DNA of 64,000 nt from Volutella citrinella (Eukaryota; Ascomycota; Sordariomycetes; Hypocreales; Nectriaceae). The position numbers and the translations under genes were made by a program. The stretch covers positions 806,001-870,000 of the forward strand of contig JAWZSP010000005.1 in assembly GCA_034401135.1 (NCBI GenBank). The letters are read 5' to 3'. Positions 1-9,393 of the stretch are shown here, piece by piece. Each line of letters begins with the position of its first letter. Position 1 is the first letter of the stretch. Below the pieces are notes generated by a model. That model had not been told where the DNA came from. It searched no databases and worked only from the letters and a program-made list of their open reading frames with translations.

Positions 1-752
1 ATCATGCCAACTACTGCGTCATATTTGCCAGAACTTCAGGACAAGATGGCGATGCAATGGGTATCACCGCGTTCCTGGTGCCTGTTGAAACTCCTGGTCT
101 GAGTGTTGTGTCCTACGAATGGACCCTCAATATGCCAACCGACCACGCCACTATCAAGCTTGAGAATGTCCGCGTTCCCGCCTCTGCCATATTGGGACCA
201 CCTACCAACGGCCTTGCCATTGCACAAACATTTACACACGAGAATCGCCTCCGTCAGGCCGCAGCTAGCTGTGGCGCGGCTCGCTTCTGCGTTGATCGAA
301 GTGTCGAGTATGCCAATAAGCGAAAGCCCTTCGGCAAGCCATTGTCAGCAAACCAAGCCATACAATGGCCTTTGGTTGAGATTGCAACCCAGGAAGAGAT
401 GCTAAGGCTCTTGATTCTCCGAACGGCCACCGAGATGGATCAAGTACGGGACGAAGCGGTAGCGGCCGGGAAGTATCCTTGGATCGCCATTGAGAAGGAG
501 CTTGGCCATAAGATTGGAATGTGCAACTACTACGCCAACAGGCTTGCCTGTGAGGCAGCTGATCGTGCGATTCAGATACACGGTGGAGATGGATACTCAA
601 GGCATTATCCATTCGAGCACATGTGGCGACACTTCCGACGATATCGGATTACTGAGGGCAGCGAGGAGGTTCAGATCCGCAAGGTTGCTGCGTATCTCTT
701 TGGCTACAAGTCGACGGGAAAGACGACTGGCAAGGCGGACGCAAAGCTTTAG
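1..752 (+). CDS. acyl-CoA dehydrogenase, C-terminal part (cut by window edge)
   Basis: This is the 3' end of an acyl-CoA dehydrogenase, a flavoenzyme that makes trans-2-enoyl-CoA. The frame is open from base 3 (HANYCVIFAR...) and runs about 249 codons to TAG at 750-752; the N-terminal part lies outside the window. The middle beta domain (GITAFLVPVETPG) is followed by the helical C-terminal domain with RLRQAAASCG, KRKPFGKPLSANQAIQ and IQIHGGDGYSRHYP. The usual catalytic segment is present as RYRITEGSEEVQ, keeping the Glu of the EG(S/T) motif. The protein ends in AKL, a good type 1 peroxisomal targeting signal, so the step is probably peroxisomal, as in filamentous fungi that use dehydrogenases there. 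It is the first of five lipid-catabolism genes in the first 9 kb. Family call is firm; substrate chain length cannot be told. Confidence 0.93.
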   Translation, partial: HANYCVIFARTSGQDGDAMGITAFLVPVETPGLSVVSYEWTLNMPTDHATIKLENVRVPASAILGPPTNGLAIAQTFTHENRLRQAAASCGAARFCVDRSVEYANKRKPFGKPLSANQAIQWPLVEIATQEEMLRLLILRTATEMDQVRDEAVAAGKYPWIAIEKELGHKIGMCNYYANRLACEAADRAIQIHGGDGYSRHYPFEHMWRHFRRYRITEGSEEVQIRKVAAYLFGYKSTGKTTGKADAKL

Positions 753-1196
753 AACTACAGACATGAAGCTTGAGTGGAAGCATTAGAATGGAAGTAAATG
801 TATATTTAGTAGGCGGTAGGTTTCAAAATACTAGTTTACGCATTCGATTCCGGTACATTTTAGTCGCGGCCAACTTGGGGACCGTGGTGTGATGACATCG
901 TAACAACGAAGACGGCCAAGCTCAAATGTTGGCCCGATGCTACCTTACGTACATTTGACCCTTTTCTCATTAACTTCCATTGGGATGGGCTAGGAACTAT
1001 GGGCTTTCTGGGTCGTATGTACTCTGCCGGGGCGGCTACTTCGCCGAGAAGAATGCCGGCGATGCTACCTCGGGCAAGAGTCTCGCTCGGGTATGTGTGA
1101 GTACACGCAGTAAGGCCGTTCATTATTTGTCCACAAATACCACGCTTAAGTTGAAGAGATAAACAGCACTAGGCTCCATGGTGCACCGAAGTCACC
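753..1196. other. intergenic spacer with one FarA-type motif
   Basis: Spacer between the dehydrogenase and the esterase, both on the plus strand. It serves as terminator of the first and promoter of the second. It holds CCTCGG at 1068-1073, the core bound by fungal FarA/FarB/Ctf1 fatty-acid regulators. No coding sequence is supported. Confidence 0.6.
1068..1073 (+). promoter_or_regulatory. CCTCGG, FarA/FarB-type motif
   Basis: CCTCGG lies 124 bases upstream of the esterase start. The motif (or its complement CCGAGG) is the known core site of the Zn2Cys6 fatty-acid regulators FarA/FarB of Aspergillus and Ctf1 of Fusarium. Alone a 6-mer proves little; its recurrence across this block is what supports it. 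Confidence 0.4.
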
Positions 1197-2150
1197 ATGT
1201 CGCTGCATTACGACCCCGAGTGGTACGAAACCACCGGCCCAGCACTCACGTCTCAGGCCGAAGTCCTTCCCATTGGCGATGTGAAGACCCGGCGAGAGAG
1301 ATACGCGGCCTTATTTGTCAATTACGACATTAAGCTTCCAGATGACTTGGAACTCAAGGTGCACAAAGCGCCTGCATCAGACGGCTATAAGGTGTCAATC
1401 TACCACATCTCGAACAAGGGCACCCAGGCGTCAGCCAAGAAGACACCGGCTGTTTTACACATTCACGGAGGAGGTTTTACCTCTGTCAATGCAAAGGATG
1501 TGCTGCCCAGCATCGCTCCATACGTATCCAAGACTGGCATACCAATATTCTCAGTCGACTACCGATGGGCACCCGAGAATCCGTTTCCCATCCCCGTTGA
1601 GGACTGCTGGACTGGGCTTCAATATCTCCAGAGCCATGCAGACGAGTACGATATTAACAAAAGTCGCATAGCCATCATGGGAGAGAGCGCTGGAGGATGT
1701 CTGGCTGCGTCGCTGGCCATGATTGCCCGGGACCGCAAATTCTCACCACCATTAGTGAAGCAAATCCTGATCTACCCCATGTTGGATGATCGGACTGTCT
1801 CGGACTACACAGGCGGTCTAGCAGTTTTCAGTGCGAACGATGTAATCACTGGTTGGTCCGCGTACCTCGGCAAAGCATACGGAACCGACCATGTCTCCCC
1901 AATCGGTGCACCAGCACGAGCTGCAGACGTGACTGGTTTGCCGGAGCTCTATCTGGACGTGGGCCAGCTCGACGTCTTCCTCCATGAAGATATTTCATAC
2001 GCGCAGAAGTTCCTTGAGGCGGGGATCCAGACAGAGCTACATGTTTACCCAGGGGTCATTCACGCGTTCCAAAGGTGGAGCAAGGAATCTCATGTTGTGA
2101 AGCAGGCTTTTGTTAACAGGGCGAATGCGATTGCCACCCTGGCTACTTAG
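1197..2150 (+). CDS. alpha/beta hydrolase, HSL-type lipase/esterase
   Basis: An intronless 317-residue alpha/beta hydrolase of the hormone-sensitive-lipase group (alpha/beta hydrolase fold-3). The oxyanion loop HGGGF starts at about residue 90. The nucleophile elbow is GESAGG with Ser about 164. The acid lies in LDVGQLDVF and the histidine in PGVIHAFQRW. The start is the ATG at 1197 in CACCATG context. There is no signal peptide or membrane segment, and the C terminus (ATLAT) is not a PTS1, so a cytosolic ester or lactone hydrolase is likely. It sits between two acyl-CoA dehydrogenases and is convergent with the second. This suggests it releases or opens a substrate (ester, lactone or thioester) feeding the neighbouring beta-oxidation enzymes; that role is an inference. 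Substrate unknown. Confidence 0.9.
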   Translation: MSLHYDPEWYETTGPALTSQAEVLPIGDVKTRRERYAALFVNYDIKLPDDLELKVHKAPASDGYKVSIYHISNKGTQASAKKTPAVLHIHGGGFTSVNAKDVLPSIAPYVSKTGIPIFSVDYRWAPENPFPIPVEDCWTGLQYLQSHADEYDINKSRIAIMGESAGGCLAASLAMIARDRKFSPPLVKQILIYPMLDDRTVSDYTGGLAVFSANDVITGWSAYLGKAYGTDHVSPIGAPARAADVTGLPELYLDVGQLDVFLHEDISYAQKFLEAGIQTELHVYPGVIHAFQRWSKESHVVKQAFVNRANAIATLAT

Positions 2151-2284
2151 TCGCAGCGTTTCGTTTCAGCGAGGCAGTTGCGTCTCATCAATAGGAACAT
2201 TTAAACTCGGATGGGAGTGTATGTATGTGACATATTCTCAAGACAATGGTTGCTCAAATCTCAGATGCTATTTACAACCTCGGT

Positions 2285-3727
2285 CTACAGATTTGCTCTC
2301 GTCAAAGCCCGGGTCTTCGATTTGTACGTCTTGACCATTTGCCGAATCGCCAAATCGAACATGACATCCTCGCTACCACCTGGGATCCTGGCTGCTGGAA
2401 TCTCACGATAGATCTTCTCGACAAGCTCGCCCTGTCCCGTCCGGGTGTACCCATTGCCGCCAAACAGGAGCACCGCACACCGGCCGCATTCATCAATCAC
2501 GGTACCTGCGGTCGCCTTAGCAAGAGCCATGAGCCCACCGAGCTCCCTGTCGGCCTGCTCCTTGGGCATAGTCGCCATTTCGTATACCAGCTGATCAACC
2601 CACGCCGAGAGACTTTCTAGCTGCCCGCCGCATCGAGCAAGGCGGTGGCGCACCACCGGCTGCTCCACGAGGGCTTTTCCAAACGCCTCGCGCTTCATGA
2701 CGTACTCAAAGGCTGCCGAGAGCGCCACACGCGCCGTCCTGACGATGCCGACAATTATACCGAGTCGCTCGTGGTTGAAGTTCCTGGTAATCATCTTCAT
2801 GCCTTCACCCTCCTAGATTTGCCAAACTCATCAGTGCCATGAACGAAACGGATGCTGTGCTGTTTAAATACTCACCTTTCCAATCAAGTTCTCAACAGGT
2901 ACTTTCACGTCTTCAAGATCAATGAATGTCGTTCCACTAGCCGTACCTCCTGTCGTCTTCATTCGGCGGCTTTCGACCCCTTCCTGGTCAAGTAGTGGGA
3001 CAACCAACAGAGAAAGACCCTTGGCCCCATCCTCGCCGGTTCGCACAGCCATTGTCGCATAATGTGACCAAATTCCATTGGTGATCCTGTCATTCATATC
3101 ATGTCAGCGTCGATCTTGTCAGTTGAATCATCTCACGCACCATTTCTTCTGCCCATTGACTATGTAGTACTTTCCGCAGTCGCTTTTGACAGCCGTCGTA
3201 GTGATGTTGGCCACGTCACTTCCAGCGTCCGGCTCTGTAATGGCAATACAGATTCTCGTTTTACCGCGAATTAGATCGGGAAGTAAGCGTTGTTGCAGCT
3301 CCTTGGATCCGTAGCTGATGATCGGAGGCATCCCGTACGCCATGCCGGTGGACATGGACGATGTAGGGCCACCAACACCTGCCCGTCGCATCTCATTGAT
3401 GTAAATGGAAAAGTGGAAGTAGTCAAATTGGTCGATCTTGACACCACCTAGAAGTTCTGTGATGTCCAGCGACTTGAGCATCTCAACTGGGAGAGGCGCA
3501 GGTAGGTTCGGTATCAGCATATTGTGCTTTGAAAAGATGTCGAATACGTGCGACGGAACATCTCCTGCAGTCTCCCAGTCCAGAGCATACGGTGCAAGAT
3601 GCTCGCCGATAAACTCGCGACATGCCCTCTGCCACCGGATGTGAGATTCATTGTAGTACGGCGACGGATGGCCCAGAAGCCACGGGGGCTCAGAAAACGG
3701 CACAGGGACAGTGGGCTCGCGCAACAT
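2285..3727 (-). CDS. acyl-CoA dehydrogenase (3 exons)
   Basis: A complete acyl-CoA dehydrogenase on the minus strand. Exons are 3727-3141, 3086-2876 and 2812-2285, giving 441 residues. Both introns are short GT-AG and restore the family's continuous sequence: QKKW/ITNGIW across intron 1 and ENLIGK/EGEGM across intron 2, then NFNHER. FAD and substrate regions are complete (TEPDAGSD, FGKALVEQPVVRHRLA, LFGGNGYTR). The last catalytic segment reads RIPGGSEDVM, so the Glu of the usual EGT motif is Gly; other dehydrogenases of this type carry the base elsewhere. The C terminus is ANL, a non-canonical PTS1-like end, weaker than the AKL of the first dehydrogenase. It is convergent with the esterase and divergent from the multifunctional enzyme, with which it shares a 581-base promoter region. 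Confidence 0.93.
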
Positions 3728-4308
3728 GGTGACGTATTTGATTGGGTAAATCCAGAATGGTTCAGCGTCGCACCCGTAAAGCCATACACAAGGCTGCTCT
3801 TTTCAGGCGCGAAGAGACACGAAGAGGCATTCCCAGTCGGCTCCAGCCTGCGATATCGGTCCGTGGCAAACCTCGGAGTCGTTTCATTAATGCTGCGGAT
3901 GATTTGCCATAACTCTTTAAACACTAATGGGCCATCCCATCGCAGGCGTTTAGTTGCCGAGGGCCGAGTATGTCGTGAATTACCAACCAGCCAATCACAA
4001 CACGCAACAGCGGAAGCATTCGTTGCCTTCCATCAAGGAGAAGCGGCGATGCTCGTGCGGCTGAATAAAGCCGGTATTATCGAACAAATACTACCATAAC
4101 TCGGTGGAGGGCTCCGACTCATTTGACCTTCCCGTGCATACCCGCGGTCCGACGCATTCGATGCCAAGCGGGTTTTAGACGAGTGCATGTCTTCTTTCCG
4201 GGGTCAATTCCCGGCACTCCTTTAATCTTCATTCGCGCCCGTACATCGCTCTCTCTGTTACTCTGGCCACCATCAACTTCATCTACTGCGCGGGACGAAT
4301 CAACCACC
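3728..4308. other. divergent promoter region of dehydrogenase and multifunctional enzyme
   Basis: 581 bases separate the start codons of the second dehydrogenase (minus) and the multifunctional enzyme (plus). Two FarA-type cores lie inside: CCTCGG 3871-3876 and CCGAGG 3957-3962, in opposite orientation about 85 bases apart. The frame of the multifunctional enzyme is open upstream to an ATG at 4123, but that extension has no family counterpart. Confidence 0.6.
3871..3962. promoter_or_regulatory. paired CCTCGG / CCGAGG fatty-acid regulator motifs
   Basis: CCTCGG at 3871-3876 and its complement CCGAGG at 3957-3962 lie in the shared promoter of two beta-oxidation genes. The FarA/FarB/Ctf1 family is known to bind this core upstream of peroxisomal beta-oxidation genes. 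Function here is inferred from motif and context only. Confidence 0.45.
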
Positions 4309-7160
4309 ATGAGTTTGCGTTTTGACGGGCAGGTTGCCGTGGTCACGGGCGCAGGCTCTGGACTTGGCAAGGCGTATGCAATCCACCTCGCATCAAGAGG
4401 TGCGGCCGTCGTGGTCAATGATCTAGGAGGATCCATGACAGGCGCCGGAGGCAGTTCAAAGGTGTGCCACTGATGCCAGCAACTGTAGATTCTGAACGGA
4501 CTAACATGAGATCCCGCAGGCTGCGGACACAGTAGTCCAAGAGATCAAGGCAGCGGGCGGCAAGGCTGTAGCCAATTATGACAGCGTTGAGCATGGTGAA
4601 AAGCTCATTGAGACGGCCATCGCGGCGTTTGGCCGCATTGACATTCTAATCAACAACGCCGGGATTTTACGGGATGTCAGCTTTAAGAACATCAGAGATA
4701 ATGACTGGGACATCATCAACGCGGTTCATGTTCGTGGCGTCTACAAGACAACCCATGCCGCGTGGCCGTATTTCCGCAAGCAAAAGTACGGCCGGGTCAT
4801 TGTCACATCTTCAGCCTCAGGACTGTACGGCAACTTTGGTCAGAGCAACTACTCAGCCGCGAAACATAGCATGGTTGGATTCGGCGAGACGCTGGCCAAG
4901 GAGGGTGCCAAGTATAACATCAAGACCAATATCATCGCTCCAGTTGCAGCGAGCCGAATGACGGCTACAGTCCTACCACCGGATGTCCTACAGTATCTTG
5001 GCCCGGAATGGGTTGTCCCAGTCGTTTCAACGTTGGTGCATTCTAGCACCACTGAGAATGGATCTATTTTTGAAATTGGCGCAGGGCACGTTGCTAAGAT
5101 CAGATGGGAAAGGGCGGGCGGTGCTCTTCTGAAACCAGATGAGTCTTTCACACCAGGTGCCGTTCTGGCTCGATGGCAACACGTGAATGACTTCACCAAT
5201 GCCGCGCACCCTGACACAACTGCCGATATGGTCGGCAACTTGCGCCTTGCTGAGGCCCTCCCAAGCAACCCCCCGGCTGAGGAGATTCGGTTTGATGGAA
5301 GGGTGGCTGTGGTCACTGGTGGAGGTGCTGGGTGAGTCCCCATGTCACCAACTGTTCTAAACAGAAAGACTGACGACAATACAGGTTGGGCCGCGCCTAC
5401 TCAATTCTCCTTGCTAAGCTAGGTGCATCCGTGGTGGTCAACGACTTGACAAACCCTTACTCAGTTGTTGAAGAAATTCGTACCTTTGGAGGCACCGCAG
5501 TTCCCAACAACTCTTCAGTGGAAGACGGTGATGCAGTAGTCGAAACTGCCATTGCACACTTTGGCAGGGTTGATATCTTGATCAACAACGCCGGCATCCT
5601 CCGAGACAAGTCCTTCCAAAACATGACGGAGCAGCAGTGGGATCAAATCATGGCTGTGCATCTCCGAGGCACTTACAAGTGTAGCAAAGCCGCCTACCCG
5701 TACATGGTCAAGCAGAAGTATGGCAGAATTGTCAACACGACGAGTACCAGCGGCATATACGGTAACTTTGGGCAAGCCAATTACTCGGCAGCTGTAAGTA
5801 ACCGTGTTTCAGAGACTAACCCGACCAAAGAGCTAACATGAAGAAGAAAACGGGCATCATCGGATTTTCAAAAGCATTGGCTATCGAAGGCAAGAAGAAT
5901 AACATCATGGTCAATGTCATCTCGCCATCTGCTGGCACTGCTCTCACCGCCGGCGTGCTGCCGGAAGAGATAGTCAAGTCACGCAAGCCGGAATATGTCG
6001 CACCCATCGTCGTTCTCCTCAGTTCGCACAAGGTGCCGAGCAACGCAACCGGCCAACTCTTCGAGTCTGGCTGCGGCTGGCAGGGCCGGATCCGATGGCA
6101 GCGAAGCGGAGGCCACGATTTCCCCCTCGACACTCCGTTGACTCCCGAAAAGGTTGCCGAGAAGTGGCAGTCTATTGTCAATTTTGATGACGGAAGAGCG
6201 GACCACCCCGAGTCAATCGCAGACTCGAGGAAGCTCGTCTTGGCCAATGTGCAACGAGCAACTCGCGCGCAGCAGGGGCCAAGAGACTACAATGCCGCCA
6301 TTGAGAAGGCCAAGCGTGCTCAGCCGGTCGAGTCCAAGTTTTCATTCACTGACAAGGATACAATTCTCTACAACTATTCCTTAGGAGCGACACGTGAGCA
6401 GCTGCATCTGGTATACGAGGGAAATCCCGACTTCCAGATACTGCCAACATTTGGAGTCATCCCCGGAACAACAGCCAAGCGGCCATTCGACCTGGAGGAT
6501 CTGGTGCCAAACTTCTCATACAAGAAACTACTACACGGAGAGCACTTTTTGGAGATTCGCAAGTACCCACTGCCAACATCTGGCGACCTTGTCTCCACTT
6601 CGCAGCTCATTGAGATTGTTGACAAGGGCAGCGCAAGCATCGCCGTCATTGGAACTACAACTAAAGACAGCAAGGGCGAGGATGTATTCTACAACGAGCT
6701 CTCCCTATTCCTTCGCGGTGCTGGAGGTTTCAATGGGCCCAAATCGAGAGCTGACAAGGGCGCAGCCACAGCCTCGTACTCCATCCTCTCGCGAAAGGCT
6801 GATGAGGTGGTCGAAGAAGCCACTGCACCAGACCAGGCCGTTATTTACCGATTGAACGGTGACAGAAACCCGCTCCATATTGACCCTGCGGCGAGCGCCG
6901 TCGGTGGCTTCAAGACTCCGATTCTGCATGGGTTGTGCAGTTTTGGTCTCAGTGGCAAGCATATTCTGACCAAATACGGTCCTATCAAGAGCATCAAGGC
7001 TCGTTTCGTGGGCACTGTGCTGCCTGGACAGACCTTGAGAACGGAGATGTGGAAGCAGGGCTCCAAGGTCGTGTTCCAGATCAAGATCAAGGAGACTGGC
7101 AAGCTGTGCATTGGTGGTGGAGGTGCCGAGTTGTTGGATGGCCCCAAGACCCGTCTGTGA
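4309..7160 (+). CDS. peroxisomal multifunctional beta-oxidation enzyme type 2 (FOX2-like)
   Basis: Bifunctional enzyme for the hydration and second oxidation of peroxisomal beta-oxidation (enoyl-CoA hydratase-2 plus (3R)-hydroxyacyl-CoA dehydrogenase). Exons are 4309-4461, 4520-5331, 5385-5793 and 5847-7160, giving 895 residues, the normal fungal length. Two short-chain dehydrogenase domains come first, each with a TGxxxGxG loop ([16 protein letters not shown]) and a catalytic YSAAK; the second YSAAK is split by intron 3. A MaoC/hydratase-2 domain follows with [13 protein letters not shown]. The chosen ATG (CACCATG, 4309) places MSLRFDGQ at the usual family start; an in-frame ATG at 4123 would add 62 unrelated residues. 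The protein ends in TRL, a weak PTS1 variant. It diverges noticeably from the textbook FOX2 sequences I remember, so it may be a paralogue belonging to this local block. Confidence 0.95.
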
Positions 7161-7886
7161 CATGAGATGGTCAAGTTAAATCTACACTAGACTCTCCCTT
7201 GTCTCACAATCCTTAAGGAGTATTCGTCAAGCCATCAATTACTTTCATAACGTTCTGTCCAACTTGAAAGAAATCTTTAACAACATCATTTAGTTCACCT
7301 TGATTGAAACTTTACATCATGTGAGCATTTCTACGACATAACTATACGTGTCAGGCGGCAAAGCCAATAGCTCCTTCAAATCTATTCGAGGCAGAGCAGC
7401 CCACGATTTGAAGACTGCTAGCATACGGACCAGCCTTTCATTGTCTTGGGGTCGAGAATATAAGGGTAGCCTCGGCAATGCTCGGTGAAGTTGAATTAGT
7501 TGAGCTCTTCAGCACAACGGGGTGAGCAGGGTGGCTGCATCATAGCCATGTTCTGCTCCGCCGGTACGGTACCGAATTTTCTGAGGCTGCAGCTGCAGAT
7601 TCAACCGAGGCAATCAGATTCTGTACCTTTTCTATTTGTACCGAAGTGCATAAGAAAATAACAGAAAATTCTGTCTCCGGACCAATAACCCTAAGGCTGC
7701 GCTGTAAGTCCTCGGGCCATGTTAGTCGCCGAGGTGCCTATTGGGCGCCCAATCGGATCACGTTGTTGTTTAGGAATCCGTTGCCGTTTCTTTCTGAGGT
7801 CGTTGTGCTCCTTTCAGACTGTTGGTCTATTTCGTTGGCTGTATGAATTGAATCAAGGAGTGCTTCACGTCCGTGGAAAGCGTGCA
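7161..7886. other. intergenic region upstream of thioesterase, four FarA-type motifs
   Basis: 726 bases between the multifunctional enzyme and the thioesterase. Four FarA-type cores occur: 7470-7475, 7605-7610, 7710-7715 and 7729-7734. The thioesterase frame is open upstream to an ATG at 7719, but the residues before 7887 do not resemble the family. Confidence 0.55.
7470..7734. promoter_or_regulatory. cluster of four CCTCGG/CCGAGG motifs
   Basis: CCTCGG at 7470 and 7710, CCGAGG at 7605 and 7729. The last two form a close inverted pair (CCTCGG, 13 bases, CCGAGG). They lie 150-420 bases upstream of the likely thioesterase start. They match the known FarA/FarB/Ctf1 core; binding here is inferred. 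Confidence 0.5.
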
Positions 7887-8993
7887 ATGATACCTAAAAT
7901 GGACAAACAGGCTAATGAAGTGCTGCCCACCGAGCGCATGTTGTCGATCGTGCCTGCACCTGACAAAGGCAAAGATGTTTACAAGAATGCACAGAGCTTG
8001 TGGCATCCGCTGTGGGCACGCGGGCTCTATGGCGGCGCGATAATCGCCCAGGCCCTCATTGTGGCCCAGGAGACAATGGCTACACGTTACGTGGCAGAGA
8101 GTATGCATAGCCATTTTCTGCTGCCAGCGCGCAGTACATCTCCTGTGTTCTACCATGTCGAAAGAATGCGAGATGGCCGAAGTATGAGCGCAAGAAGAGT
8201 GGAAGCGTATCAGTTGGACGAGCGCATTTTCACAAGCATCGTCAATTTTTCTCTCATACCTGCCCACAGCAACAGGAGAGAGCTGAAGCATCAAACATCA
8301 ATGCCAGCTATCGCCAGGTCTGCTGGCCCGCCATCAGGTTACAGAGAGTCAGTGGACAGAGATTTATTGACAAAGACTTGTCAACCGGATGGAGGTAGCT
8401 TGTATGAGTGTGTGAGAGTTGCTGCAGAAAATAGCCAACAGCGTCAGAGGCCAGACGAAAAACGATTCCAGCATTGGATCAGACTACAAAACGAAGAAAT
8501 CGGACAACCATCCACCAGCAAAATTAGGAAAGGCTACTCGAATACCAACGCCCATCTTGCAGCTCTTGCCTACCTAACCGATCATTACTTCATTGGCACA
8601 GCTGCTCGGGTGCACTATGCTGACCGCTTTCAAAATTCGACATCAATCAAGTCACTGGTTGAGTCCTTGAACTCTGAAGATCCTTCAACACCACACGTGT
8701 TTCGTTCGGTAGAGGAACTGCAAAGGGAAGAAGCAGCAGAAAATAGTGCTGCCAATCCCTCTCGCGAGGTTATTGAGATGATGGTAACTTTGGACCACAC
8801 CATTTACTTCCACAACCAGACGACGGTTCGAGCAAACGACTGGATGTTTGCTGAGTGTCAAGCTCCTTGGGCAGGACAGGAGAAAGGCCTTGTAACACAG
8901 CATATATGGAGTAGTGACGGGGTTCTTATTGCGACGTGCATTCAGGAAGGACTTATTCGCCTGGGACAGAATGCGGGACAAAGCAGACTATAG
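7887..8993 (+). CDS. peroxisomal acyl-CoA thioesterase (TesB/Pte1 family)
   Basis: Double-hotdog acyl-CoA thioesterase II that hydrolyses acyl-CoA to free acid and CoA; 368 residues from the ATG at 7887. The N-terminal hotdog shows RGLYGGAIIAQAL and MHSHFLLPARSTSPVFY. The C-terminal hotdog shows LDHTIYFHNQTTVRANDW and the family's IQEGLIRLG, giving the expected Asp and Gln. The C terminus is SRL, a canonical PTS1, so it acts in peroxisomes. The start is uncertain: the frame is open to an ATG at 7719 and another lies at 7899, but family similarity begins only near TERMLSIV. It closes the five-gene lipid block and may release intermediates or end products or recover CoA. The middle (about residues 130-230) is longer and more divergent than in bacterial TesB. 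Confidence 0.9.
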   Translation: MIPKMDKQANEVLPTERMLSIVPAPDKGKDVYKNAQSLWHPLWARGLYGGAIIAQALIVAQETMATRYVAESMHSHFLLPARSTSPVFYHVERMRDGRSMSARRVEAYQLDERIFTSIVNFSLIPAHSNRRELKHQTSMPAIARSAGPPSGYRESVDRDLLTKTCQPDGGSLYECVRVAAENSQQRQRPDEKRFQHWIRLQNEEIGQPSTSKIRKGYSNTNAHLAALAYLTDHYFIGTAARVHYADRFQNSTSIKSLVESLNSEDPSTPHVFRSVEELQREEAAENSAANPSREVIEMMVTLDHTIYFHNQTTVRANDWMFAECQAPWAGQEKGLVTQHIWSSDGVLIATCIQEGLIRLGQNAGQSRL

Positions 8994-9393
8994 TGGTATA
9001 TTTCGGGGGAGATTGATCTGCTAGTGGATAGTGTGCTAGACAAATGTCTTTCGTTGCTTAAGCCAGACGACAAAACGTATCGGATGGGCAGTATTACAGG
9101 CCCTGGCGGATATCACTATGATGCCAAAAGACGAGGCCTAGCCTGTTTTCATGCTCTTATACTTTCTCAATTCAAAACTGTGCATCATCCAAGGAAAACG
9201 CCTGTCCAGCAGCACAACTAACACCTCCAACAGCCACGCCAGAAGCCGAGGCATAGAGCACACTAACTTGGTACCACTTGTTCAAGAAATTCTCTCTGTT
9301 AATCTGTTGGTAGTTGGTGGTACAAGCCTCGCTGCAGGTGTAGTTTGTAATAGTCAGCCAGGGCAGATATAGAATACTAACTCAGGGGCAGGG
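8994..9393. other. convergent intergenic region, nothing recognised
   Basis: 400 bases between the 3' ends of the thioesterase and the F-box gene. I see no coding sequence, RNA gene or repeat. Confidence 0.5.

Noticed and set aside
4123..4308. N-terminal extension of the multifunctional enzyme
   Set aside because: The frame is open, but the 62 residues have no counterpart in the family; the ATG at 4309 has better context and position.
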